Shown: in pieces, positions 24,825 to 36,399 of the stretch
Position numbering within the stretch: the stretch's first letter is position 1
Layout of the letters: the number at the start of each line of letters is the position of its first letter
Assembly (NCBI GenBank): GCA_030686995.1
Contig: CM060704.1
Coordinates: 113,645,042 to 113,709,041 of the forward strand
DNA: 64,000 nt
Direction of reading: 5' to 3'
Origin: Artemisia argyi
Taxonomy: Eukaryota > Streptophyta > Magnoliopsida > Asterales > Asteraceae
The notes under the pieces: generated by a model
What the model was told of the DNA's origin: nothing
Seen by the model: only the letters and a program-made list of their open reading frames with translations
Database searches by the model: none
Translations under genes and position numbers: made by a program

Positions 24825-25539
24825 TTGTGATTAGGTAAGTATACTAAAACAAAACTTGACATTTGATAAAAATGTTTCTGTATCGATTATAAATCACGAT
24901 TTTGACCCCTTTCTGATCCGAATCATCAAAAGTGTAAAACACGAAAGTTGTCCGGAATGATGTTTTACATTAAGACCCACGAGATTTTAACCTGAAGAAT
25001 GCAAAACAAGGGCTGTTTACTACCAAAACTTAAGTCATTTTTGTTCGTTATCATTCGTTCGTTATATATTAAATCGGGCTCACCGGCTAATGTATATGTC
25101 TTAGAGGAGGAAACTATATGAATATCTTTACGTTTTCATCCGTTTTTCTCACGTTTTTATATGTTTTTGTCCATTTTTATATGTTTCGTCAGTTTTTTTC
25201 ACATTTTCAAACATTTTAATCCGTTTTTATCTTGTCCATTTTTTCAAATAAGTTTGATGATTTACACAAGTACAAAAATTTACAAGAGTTTATAAGTTTA
25301 TAAGTTATGAATTTGGTAAAAAAAAATGGCTTAAGTTTTGGTAAAAGACAACCCTTGTTTTGCATTTTCTGGTTAAGATCTCGCGATTCTCGATGTAAAA
25401 CATCATTCCGGACAACTTTCGTGTTTTACACTTTTGATGATTCATAGCAGAAAGGGGTCAAAATCGTGATTTAAAATCGACACAGAAACATTTTTATCAA
25501 ATGTCAAAATTTTCTTTTAGTATACTTACCTAATCACAA

Positions 25540-25920
25540 AAGATAGGCGAAAATGTAAAGAAAGGGCGAAAGCAGATAAAAATATAAGAAAACAGACAAA
25601 AACATAAAAAGGTAGACTAAAACGTAAAAAACGGATAAAAATATAAGAAAACAGACTAAAACGTAAAAAAGCGGACGAAAACGTAAAAAAACGGATAAAA
25701 GTATAAAAATAGATTTAAACATAAAAAAGCGGACGGAAACGTAAAAAAATGGACGTAAATGTTAAAAAAAATGGACCAGAACGTTAAAAATGGACGACGA
25801 CATAAAAAGATTGACAAAAACGTAAAAAAATTGACGAAAACGTAAAAAGATTGACAAAAACGTAAAAAAATGGACGAGAACGTTAAAAAATGAACGAAAA
25901 CATAAAAAGATTGATAACGG
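25540..25920 (-). repeat. Inverted counterpart array (GGACGAAAACGTAAAAAA units), right arm
   Basis: Same unit as at 24300-24780, in the opposite orientation. The right array is shorter, so unit number has changed since the arms were identical. Confidence 0.85.
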
Positions 25921-26043
25921 TGCAAAATATTAACGGAGGGACTAACGGTGCAAAAAAAGAGGACTTTTTTAGAAAATGAGGACTAACAGTGCAAAAATAT
26001 TAACGAAGGACTAACGGTGCAAATAACTTAACGGATAAACTAA

Positions 26044-26048
26044 CGGCC
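26044..26048 (+). repeat. 5-bp target duplication CGGCC of the Tekay element, left copy
   Basis: CGGCC immediately precedes the 5' LTR and recurs at 40036-40040 after the 3' LTR. Confidence 0.9.
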
Positions 26049-26128
26049 TGTAATACTCCGTAAAATCCCATGTCATTTAATAATGCTAATCACCGAATCT
26101 ATTATAATCAAAGCCATTTTTGCGGGCT

Positions 26129-26159
<31 letters not shown>

Positions 26160-26404
26160 ATTTTTTTTTCACATAAATCACCGTTTGCATGACACCCGTA
26201 TCACTGTTAGTCACCATTTGCATGTCACCTGAAACACCTTTAGTCACCGTATGTATATCACCTATATCACTTTTGTCACTTTATGTATGGCACTCGGTAC
26301 ATGAATTTATCACCTGGTATCACCCATAGTCACTCTTGGATGTCACCCAATGAGGTTAACACAAGTAACTCCCACTTGCGACGCGACACTTAGAAATGAC
26401 ACCG

Positions 26405-26407
<3 letters not shown>

Positions 26408-26470
<63 letters not shown>
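26408..26470. repeat. (AC)n(AT)n microsatellite in the 5' LTR
   Basis: Compound dinucleotide tract. The 3' LTR has only a short atatatatatctatatat at the matching place (about 36763-36781). Confidence 0.9.
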
Positions 26471-26473
<3 letters not shown>

Positions 26474-28546
26474 CTATTATAGATTATAATTATACTATAT
26501 ATAAGTATATATATGTATAAACATCACCGTTAATATTTTGCAAGGTATAAACGAACTAACACCGACACCGAAATAAAGTTACGAAAACACTAGTCAACGA
26601 CACGTCGACACCTCGCCATTTTATTGGGCCTTTGGTTTCATTAGCCCATACACTACACTATTTCATTTTCTTTTTTTTACTTGGGCTTCGATCCAACCCC
26701 TAAGTCCACAAGTATCTTTTCTTTCTTCCTGTTTTGGGCCGAGAATCACCAACGCCCAATGGCTTATTTCGTTTGTTTTGTATCAATGGTCACACGAGCC
26801 CAGCTCATCTACTTCTTTTTGTTTTGAGCCACGACTCACACGCCCATAACATCACCAAAGTTCACTAATAAAATGTTACATATTTTTGTGGCACCTTTTT
26901 GATTCGAACACAACACCATCTAGTATTGTCCACGTGACATTTCGTTTCCTATCTTTTGCTCGACACCATGGCAGGCATACAACTTGTACACAAACCCAAA
27001 CACCTCAACACCAATACTAGTATGTCACTTTCTTTCTTGTTCTTGGTTTGACTCGACACAAGGCAACCAATGGGTAAAACCCTAGCAAGCACTAGTCACA
27101 TCCAACTTTCCTCTTTGTTTCACTATAACTCGACACCACTCCACCTCCCCTCTCTTTTTCTCCATTGCGTGAGAAGACCACCAAAGCACCACCTATAGCC
27201 ACCCTAACTCACCCTAACTTAAAGCATAAACTAATACTATCCACCCTAACTTTTCTTAAAGATCATTACCCAAAGGTTTCTATGTTTCTTTAACCACCAA
27301 CAAAAACCACCTTGATTCTTTTCTCTCTTAATTAATCCATAAGTACACTCACATGTTCCTAATCCTTCTTGTCCTAGTAATAAACAAATTCAAAGAAAAC
27401 ACTTAAGTACTCCTAGCTCGACTTGACACCACAAGAACCTTTTGACCATGTTGCTTCAATTCGAAATGACACATCAAAGGCACACACAACATATTTCACA
27501 TGTGAACCATGCTAGTTTGCTTGGGATTCTCTTATAAATACCTCACATTAAATGCTCACCCTCACCACACTTTCAAATCTCACTAAGATCTCAAAACCAC
27601 AAACTCTCTCATTCTTTCTTGCTTACTGTCGAAGGCCAATAAGCACACACAAGTAGATTTTGGGCAAGATACAAGCTTGGGTAACTAATTTGGATCGAAG
27701 TTCACAATACAAGGAGGGTATCACGTTTGCTTGCCTCTTATCTCGTATCACACGATCACTTCACCACCTCTTTAGGTGTTGTAAGTTGCTCACTTCCCTT
27801 TTCAATTCTTACAATACTATTTTTCATTTTGATGCATTGCATGCATGTCACTACGTTTAAAACTCTTAGGAACACTAACCTACACTTAACACAAACAATA
27901 AAAATCACACCTCGACACACTTAGAAAAGGTCTCGTATTTTCATATTTTTACGTACAACACACATATATCTTTCGACAACTCATTTCTTCGAACCCAACT
28001 AAATTGAGATAACCGAACATGCATGATTTTCGAGGCCTAACGCTACCTAAAAGAACCTAATCCTAAGCATGTTCGAACACCCCTAAATCTATTCATGAAA
28101 ACTACTTGGGCCTGAAATGGGCTAACGAGGCCCATGTGGGGATTTTCAAAAAATTTTCGAGTCATGAACCAAGCAAAAACTCGACACTATTATCCTTCAA
28201 AAACATATTTTTGTAAGGTTTTTATAAGTTAAAAATGTTTACTTTATATGTACAAAAGTTCCCTTTTCAAAAACTTAACAAAGGACCAAAAGTGTCAAAA
28301 CAGCCAAACCTTCGGACCAAACTGAAAACATTTGATTTTAAAGGAACTAAAGGGGTAGAAACTGTAAATACCTTAAACTTAAGGTCTAAAGTATAAAAAG
28401 ACTAAAAAGGACTAAAAATGTAATTATTTTTAACCCAAGGGTAAAAAGGTATAACTTTCTTAAAGTTAAGGGTCAAACTTGACAATGATATTTTATCACT
28501 TATTTGAACTAATATTACTTTACATATTTATTTTTGTAATATATAA

Positions 28547-28662
<116 letters not shown>

Positions 28663-29780
28663 ACTTAAATAAATATCTACTACTATTAAAAATATTTAAA
28701 ATAAATATTTTTATTAACGTTATTATTATAACGGATAATTCAACGCTCATTGATCACCTTTTCGTAACAACATAAAGTTATTTTGAATACTTTGAGACAC
28801 CTGAAATCGATATGACCGTACTCGAGATATATCACACGTCAATCACGCATCGAATCTGAAACACCGATAGTAATATTTATATATCACATTAATTTAGGTC
28901 GCAAGTCGGAGGTTATTCATTGCTAATCGTAGCAATACACCATCACCTTTGAGCACCGTTTGAGTTTTGCACACACCCACCAGGTGAGTTCATGGTCCCA
29001 CCTTTTTAATTGTTTTTAAACTCCGTGGGGAGATACATGCTATAAACCGAACACAAGTATTTTTAATATGCGATTATTATCTGATATTGCCTAAGTTGAC
29101 ACCCGTGCTACAAGTCCCTCATATCACGAACCTTAATCACTTGAGAGTGAGCGCGAATATAGTTGATAGATCTATTGGAGACGGCAACCCATCTCTGCCA
29201 AAGTGATCATTTGGCAGGGGGTGTTCTATATTCGAGGTACCATGGAAATTTTGCACATTTCTGTCACCGATGGCCCCTTTTGTCATCTGTATCCCTCATG
29301 GTGTAGGCGATTATATCATTATTTGATATCACCCACGTTAAGGCTTGAGTTTCGTGAGGCTTAGGAGCAATATGACACCCGTTTAATCAAGACCAATCAT
29401 CTTGATTTGATTATTTAAAATATTTGACTTGTGTTCACACTATTACAAATTTAAACTACTATGGATTCACTCAACCGTTGTGTTGACTTTTTAACATGTT
29501 TATCTCAGGAAATTAGCGGCATGATGACACGGAACTGGCAAAAAGGGCACACAGGACCTCCCTTTTATTCCAATAATTGTATCATTCTTTTCAAACTCAT
29601 CATCTCTTTTGTGAAACAATTAACATTTGGAAAATGTTTGTAACTCTGAATACTTTGAGTTTTCATGGAATGATATCAACTTATCTTTTGAATTTTTTTC
29701 TATAAGTATGACTGTGTTCTAAATTGTAATGACCCCGATTAGACTTCCGCTGCATATCAAATTTTTGGGGTGTTACAGAT

Positions 29781-29794
29781 TGGCATCAGAGCCA
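29781..29794 (+). other. Tekay primer-binding site (initiator tRNA-Met)
   Basis: tggcatcagagcc begins three bases after the LTR. It differs at one base from the usual plant tggtatcagagcc. Confidence 0.9.
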
Positions 29795-30010
29795 TGGTTA
29801 TAGAGAACCAAATGATTTTCAAAACATTGGACTATAACCACACCTAATTTCAAAGCAAACTATTTATCACCGAAGTGCCCTCCGTGCCAGCGCTTGTCAA
29901 CATCATGTTTTAAGGTTTGATTTTTAGCACCCATTACACTGAGTTCACTCTTATACCATGATCACTGAGCGTGTAGCATTATGTAGACTAAATGACTTAT
30001 ATTATTATTT

Positions 30011-31526
30011 TTGGGATATTACAGTACCATGTCGCCCCCTGTTATCATCTTGTCTGACAGTGATGATGTCATGTCGGCATCATCCTCCTTTCCCACCATA
30101 GACCTATCTGATTATGATACCCATGACACCCATGACTCCCATGACACCCATGACACCTTACCGGTTTCACCTGTCATCCCGTCTGTCGTTCCATCTGGGA
30201 ACGCATCTGGAGAGACTGGGCCCTTTGAGGAGGGTAAGGTCGCTTCGACACCTGTTGACTCTTTTGCTGTTCAGCCACTTTTCCATCATATCTGTGGACC
30301 TTTAACACATGATCAGTACATGTATGATCAGTATCTCACGTCTCAGCAGTTTCTTGCGGCTGATGACCGTCCTACACCACCTCCTAGTCACCATTCCGGT
30401 TCAGATGCTGATGATGAGTCATCCGACTCAGATACTTATGACACCGCCATCTATTCCACCACCATCACCGGCTGCACCGACTCGTCGATGCAAGCTAGTG
30501 AGGACCCTTGAGCCTTTTGAGCCTGAGCCTTTTTGAGAGTTGTTTAGATATCATGATGATAGTTTCACCCGCAAGTGTACGGCTTGGAAACGAGTCCGTT
30601 CATTGCCTACTTCCACAGCTCAATCACCTGTACCTGTACCATCATCTGTGCCATCACCCACACCTGCACTTTCACCTGTGCTAGTGCCTGTGCCACCACC
30701 TGTGTTATCACCTGCACCCTCACCATCTTTGTCACCATCACCTTTATCACAATTACCTGAGCCACATCATTATATGTTGCGTACTTTCACCGCACCCTAC
30801 TCTTCAGAGGTTTTACCACCCATGCCACCACCCACTGTCTTCTACTCTCAGACCACCACTGTGCCGACACCATCACCTATCCCATCACCTTCATCTATTC
30901 CTACTGAGACCACTACTTCACCTAGCATCCATAGGAGGGTTGATGCCCGTCGATGGTCATTTCTGTTAGAGTGCATCCACTGTTGGAGGTTTATTGAGGG
31001 ATCACCAAGAGCTTCGGAGCTTGGAGAGAGTTCCTCAACTGTGCTACCGGTCACTGGAGAGCCGATGCACCATACCATCCCTTTACTGGCTGCTAGATTA
31101 GTTAGGCATGAGGATCGCCTAGAGGAGCTGTTGAGTGTTATAGAGGACATATCCCTTGAGAGGATTGAGATCATGCAGGAGGAGGTTGAGAACCTCGTAG
31201 TCCATAGGACAGCTCTAGAGACCGTGTTCGAGATGATGGGTACCGAGATTGAGGAGGCGCATGCCATTATTATTGAGTTTGGTCATAGACTCGATGTGCA
31301 GAGACACGAGATGGAGGAGCTGAGGGAGATTGCGGTCATCACACAGCAGATGTTGGAGCATCAGACCCAGGAGCTGGCAGCGTCTAGTGCTACTATCCAT
31401 ACCCTTTCAGTTACGCTTGAGGAGGTCCAGGCCAGGGAGAGAGCTAGAGACCTAGAGATGTTGGAGATGATCAGGATCATTCCAGAGCTAGAGCGTAGAT
31501 CAGGAGGCGCACCTGGAGCTTCATAG
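30011..31526 (+). pseudogene. Extra ORF ahead of gag: Asp/Ser-rich, Pro-repeat and coiled-coil protein, broken
   Basis: Two overlapping-context frames (30011-30511 and 30540-31526) appear to be one ancestral ORF, interrupted by a frameshift near 30450-30500 and a TGA at 30534. The N-terminal part is acidic and starts MSPPVIILSDSDD; it holds a tandem DTHD repeat (codons near 30117-30160). The middle is a Pro/Ser/Val array (VPVPSSVPSPTPALSP-like, 30620-30770). The C-terminal 170 residues, from about ARLVRHEDRLEELL onward, are rich in Glu, Leu, Ile and Met with heptad-like spacing, so a coiled coil is likely. It lies between the primer-binding site and gag in the same orientation. I recognise no enzymatic domain. 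It is not part of the standard Ty3 gene set; the function is unknown. Confidence 0.65.
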
Positions 31527-31919
31527 ATCCATGACGTATCATTACATTCAGAGACATCTTAACTTGCCCTGCGCGGCATTAATAGTGTTGTATCTTGTTG
31601 TTTTGTAACAATGAATTCAAAATTATTAAAACTTTGTGTTGGTTATGATTGTATTATACTGATATTGATCTATGATGTTTTAGTTGTTTGATCTTATGTT
31701 ATGCTCCTATACTGAGATTCATTATAATTTCCATGTGTGTTGTTACATGTCATGATGATTATTTATGGATGATATGGTTTATGTTGATGTATGTATTCAT
31801 GGTGTAATTGTGATGTATTTTGTGATGATCTCGACTATTATGAGCTTGGTTATGTTATTTCTCTTGTTATTGACTGATGTTTGGAATTCTTACTTATGCA
31901 CTTGCGATTTTATAGAGAT

Positions 31920-32580
31920 ATGGCCCCTAGGAAAACCGTAACTACCACCACGTCACCCGCTATGACTCAAGCTACTATCAAGAAGTTGGTTGCCGACAGT
32001 GTTGCTGCAGCTTTGGAATAGCAGGCTGCCGCAATAGTGCGATCAAGTAGCAACAACCGACCCACTGCAGAAAGCGAGTCCTCTGTGACTCGAAAGTGTT
32101 TGTGAGGAGCGGTTGTGCCACTGAAAACAGAGTCTCGTTTGCTACTGGAACATTGCTGGAAGATGCGTTGTCTTGGTGGAACGCAACTTCTCAGAAGATA
32201 GGCGTAGAGGAAGCCTATTAGATCACCTGGGCTGACTTTAAGGAAAATATATTGAAGAAGTTCTGTCCAAGAGGGGAAATCAAGAAACTAGAAGATGAGT
32301 TTCACCTGTTGGTCGTGAAAGGGAATGACCTCAGGGCTTATGATAGGAGATTTCAGGAACTTGCCACGCTATGCCCTTCAAAGGTTCCCGATTTGGAAAA
32401 GTTGTTGGAAAGGTATATTGAGGGACTACCTAGGAGCTTTGAGGGAAACGTCACCTCGTCAAAGCCTCAATCTTTGGAAGAAGCAATGACTATTGCCCAA
32501 AGACTGCTAGACAGGGAGATTAAGCGTAACTCTACTCAGGGAAACAATGATCACAAAAGGAAGTTTGATGATCGTAAGAC

Positions 32581-32658
<78 letters not shown>

Positions 32659-33072
32659 CCGTAACCCCAACCGTAACTATCACCATGAAAGGAACACCCA
32701 CCACCATCAACAAAACCGACGACAAGAAGCTGCCAAAGCTTATGTCGCCGTGCCAGCTAGGAATGCTGAGTATGGTGGACCTGCCCCATTCTGCAACAAG
32801 TGTAAACTGCACTACACTGGACCCTGTTATGCTAAGTGTGGAAAGTGTTCAAGGACCGGTCATAAGACACAAGATTGCAAGGCTACAGGAGCTAACTTGC
32901 AACCCCGTGGCTGTGGTATGCCATGCTTGTGGAGAGAAAGGACACTACAGGCGTCAGTGCCCAAACAAGGAAAACAATGCACGAGGAAGAGTATACGTGC
33001 TGGGAGAAGGAAACACTCAGCAAGATCTGAACGTAGTCACTGGTATGTTCCTTCTAAACAACTGCCTCATTA
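31920..33072 (+). pseudogene. gag: Tekay gag, broken
   Basis: The start ATG at 31920 opens MAPRKTVTT, soon hit by a stop near 32018 and by frameshifts. The intact part (32252 onward) carries the retrotransposon capsid domain (KKFCPRGEIKKLEDEFHLL, DRRFQELATLCPSKVPD, ERYIEGLPR). A poly-Asn tract encoded by (AAC)n follows at 32582-32660, then two zinc knuckles: CGKCSRTGHKTQDC and, in a shifted frame, CHACGEKGHYRRQC. The capsid and first knuckle are in one frame, the second knuckle in another. The product would be the capsid of the virus-like particle; this copy cannot make it whole. Confidence 0.85.
32582..32660. repeat. (AAC)n microsatellite inside gag, encoding poly-Asn
   Basis: About 26 AAC units in frame with gag, between the capsid domain and the zinc knuckles. 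Confidence 0.95.
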
Positions 33073-36000
33073 AAGTTTATTTGATTCCGGAGCCGATCAA
33101 AGTTTCGTATCTGTTTCTCTTGCACCCCTACTTAATATTTCACCAACCAAACTAGACACCACATACAAAATTGAACTAGCTGATGGAAAACTAGTGAGCA
33201 CTAACACCATAATCCGGGGTTGCACCCTACACCTATTAAACACACCTTTCGTCATAGACCTTATGCCAATTAGACTTGGTAGTTTCGACGTCGTCATAGG
33301 AATGGATTGGCTATCCAAGAACTGCGCTAAAATCATTTGACACAAGAAAGTCGTTCACATCCCTCTTAAAGATGAAACCCTAATTGTTCGTGATGAGCGA
33401 AGTAAAACACGTCTAAGCATCGTTTCTTGCATCAAAGTCGTGAAGTACATCGAACGAGGATGTCAAGCCTTTTTGGCTCAAGTCACCGAGAAGAAGTCGG
33501 AGGAGAAGCGACTTGAGGATGTGCCAGTAGTCAAGGACTTTCCTGAGGAATTTCCAGGCCTTCCGCCAACACGTCAAGTGGAATTTCAAATTGACTTGGT
33601 GCCAAGAGCAGCACCCGTAGCACGAGTACCTTATAGACTGGCACCGTCTGAGATGAAGGAGTTATCTGAGCAATTGCAGGAATTGTCAGATAAAGGATTT
33701 ATTCGCCCAAGTTCGTCACCGTGGGGAGCACCAGTGTTGTTTGTAAAGAAGAAGGATGGAACCTTCCAGATGTGTATCGATTATCGTGAGTTGAACAAAC
33801 TTACTGTGAAGAATCGATATCCGTTACCAAGGATTGACGATTTGTTTGATCAACTGCAAGGATCGAGTGTTTACTCGAAGATTGATTTAAGGTCAGGTTA
33901 TCACCAACTGAGAGTTAGGGAAGAAGATATCCCTAAGACGGCTTTCAGGATGAGATACGACCACTACGAATTCCAAGTAATGCCATTTGGTCTAACAAAT
34001 GCACCCGCTGTATTTATGGACTTAATGAACCGAGTGTGCAAACCCTATTTGGACAAGTTTGTGATTGTATTCATCGATGATATCCTTATCTATTCACATA
34101 GTAAGGAAGAGCACGCAGAACACTTCAGGGCTATACTAACACGGCTCAGAGAAGAGAAATTGTACGCCAAATTCTCTAAGTGTGATTTTTGGATCGAGAA
34201 GGTACAATTTCTTGGGCATGTTATTGACAGTAAAGGTCTTCATGTTGATCCCGCCAAGATCGAAGCTGTTAAAAATTGGGCATCCCCTACGAGTCCTACC
34301 GAGATACGCCAATTTTTAGGTCTTGCCGGATACTATCGGAGATTTATTAAAGGTTTTTCAAGGATTGCTAAACCTTTAACTGAATTAACCCAGAAGAAGA
34401 AGAAGTTTGACTAGGGAGAAGAGCAAGAATCAGCATTTCAGTTTTTGAAGCAGAAACTTTGTGAAGCACCGATATTAGCATTACCCGAAGGAAGTGAGGA
34501 TTTCATGGTATATTGTGATGCATCAATCCAAGGTTTGGGTGCCGTATTGATGCAAAGATTTAAAGTAATCGCTTACGCTTCTAGACAACTTAAACCTCAC
34601 GAGGAAAACTACACCACCCATGATCTAGAACTAGGAGCAGTGGTATTCGCTCTCAAGATATGGAGACACTACCTATATGGAACCAAGTGTACGGTCTTCA
34701 CCGATCACAAAAGTCTCCAACACATTTTAGATCAAAAGGAGTTGAATATGAGGCAATGCCGATGGCTAGAGTTATTAAGTGATTATGATTGTGAAATTTG
34801 TTATCACCCTGGGAAGGCAAATGTTGTAGCAGATGCCTTGAGTCGAAAGCAACGACTTAGACCCCTCAGAGTTAGATCTTTGGGAATGACAATCAGATCA
34901 CCACTTCCGTCTCAAATTCTTGAAGTTCAAGCTGAGGCCCTTAAAGAAGAGAATAGACCACATGAGAAGATTTACGACATGCCAGAGAGCATGAATGGAT
35001 TTGTAAAGAAACCAGATGGAAGGCTGTGTTTCAAGGACAGAAGTTGGATTCCACTGTATGGAGGAATGCGAGACCTCATCATGCATGAGTCTCATAAGTC
35101 TAAATATCCCATTCATCCTGGCTCAGACAAAATGTATCATGACCTTAAGAAGTTTTATTGGTGGCCAAACATGAAAGCTGACATTGCAGAGTATGTCGGT
35201 AAATGTTTGACCTGCTCAAGAGTAAAGGCTGAGCATCAAAGGTCATCCGGTCTTTTGACTCAACCAGAGCTACCAATGTGGAAATGGGAAAGAATTACAA
35301 TGGACTTCATTACGAAATTACCCAAGACATCGGGTGGATTGGACACTATATGGGTCATTGTCGATCGTCTCACGAAGTCAGTATATTTCTTGCCAATCAA
35401 AGAGACTGATGATATGAGCACTCTTGCACGTTTAAACTTGAAGGAGATAGTTTCACGGCATGGAGTGCCGATTTCTATTATCTCAGACCGAGACAGCTGT
35501 TTCATGTCTAACTTTTGGAAATCTTTACATAAAGCCTTGGGAACTAAGTTAGATATGAGTATCACTTACCATCCACAGACCGATGGTCAAAGTGAGAGAA
35601 CTATCCATACCCTAGAGGACATGCTTCGGGCATGTGCGATCGATTTTGGAAAAGGCTGGGATAAACACCTACCGTTAGCAGAATTATCATATAACAACAG
35701 CTATCACGCCAGTATCAAGGCCGCACCGTTCGAGCCACTTTATGGAAGAAAGTGTCGATCACCAGTTTGTTGGGCTGATATTGGAGATGTACGGATCTCA
35801 GGTCCCGAGTTGATTCTTGAAACCACCGAGAAAATAGTAAAGATTAGACAGCGGTTGCAAGCCAGAGATCAGCAAAAGAGTTATGCCGATGTGAGAAGGA
35901 AACTAATGGAATTTCAAGTTGGAGATAGAGTTATGCTAAAGGTATCACCTTGGAAAGGGATGATTAGGTTTGGAAAACGTGGAAAGTTAAATCCAAGATA

Positions 36001-36388
36001 CGTTGGAACCTTCGAGATCATTGAAAGAATCGGTCCGGTGGCATATAAACTTGAACTCCCTGAGGAGCTCAGCAGAGTACATAACACCTTCCACGTGTCA
36101 AATTTGAAAAAGTGTTTATCGGATGAAACCCTCATGATTCCGTTAAAAGAAATCAGAATCGACTATAAGTTGAACTTTGTTGAGGAACCCGTCGAGATTA
36201 TGGATAGGGAAGTCAAACGACTTAAGCATAGTCGCATTCCCATTGTTAAGGTCAGATGGAACTCTAGTAGAGGACCCGAGTTCACTTAGGAGCGCGAGGA
36301 TCAAATTCGTGCCAAATATCCACACCTATTCGACAAATCAACCCCAAACACCGATTCAACTCTGGATTCCGGGACGAATCCAATCTAA
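33073..36388 (+). pseudogene. pol: Tekay pol: protease, RT, RNase H, integrase, chromodomain-like tail, with stops
   Basis: The protease has FDSGADQSFVS near 33080-33110 and IGMDWL, then a TGA at 33338. The reverse transcriptase (33440-34414) has [26 protein letters not shown] and the catalytic FIDD at 34070-34081. A TAG at 34412 separates it from RNase H ([22 protein letters not shown] [22 protein letters not shown]). The integrase keeps an H-H-C-C finger ([21 protein letters not shown]) and a core with [14 protein letters not shown] and a Glu within [13 protein letters not shown]. The C-terminal [19 protein letters not shown] is chromodomain-like and is cut by a TAG at 36287, about 30 codons before the natural end. 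One frame is used throughout, broken by single stops, which suggests a young pseudogene. Confidence 0.93.
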
Positions 36389-36399
36389 CGGGTGGGTAC

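Noticed and set aside
24372..24830. 152-codon Phe/Val-rich frame, and the minus-strand frames at 25534-25925
   Set aside because: They read through the TTTTTTACGTTTTCGTCC tandem array; the apparent repeat protein follows from the DNA repeat and there is no independent coding evidence.
27660..27924. Frames duplicated at 37978-38242, and 29461-29643 duplicated at 39719-39901
   Set aside because: These are matched positions of the two Tekay LTRs; no protein family resemblance.
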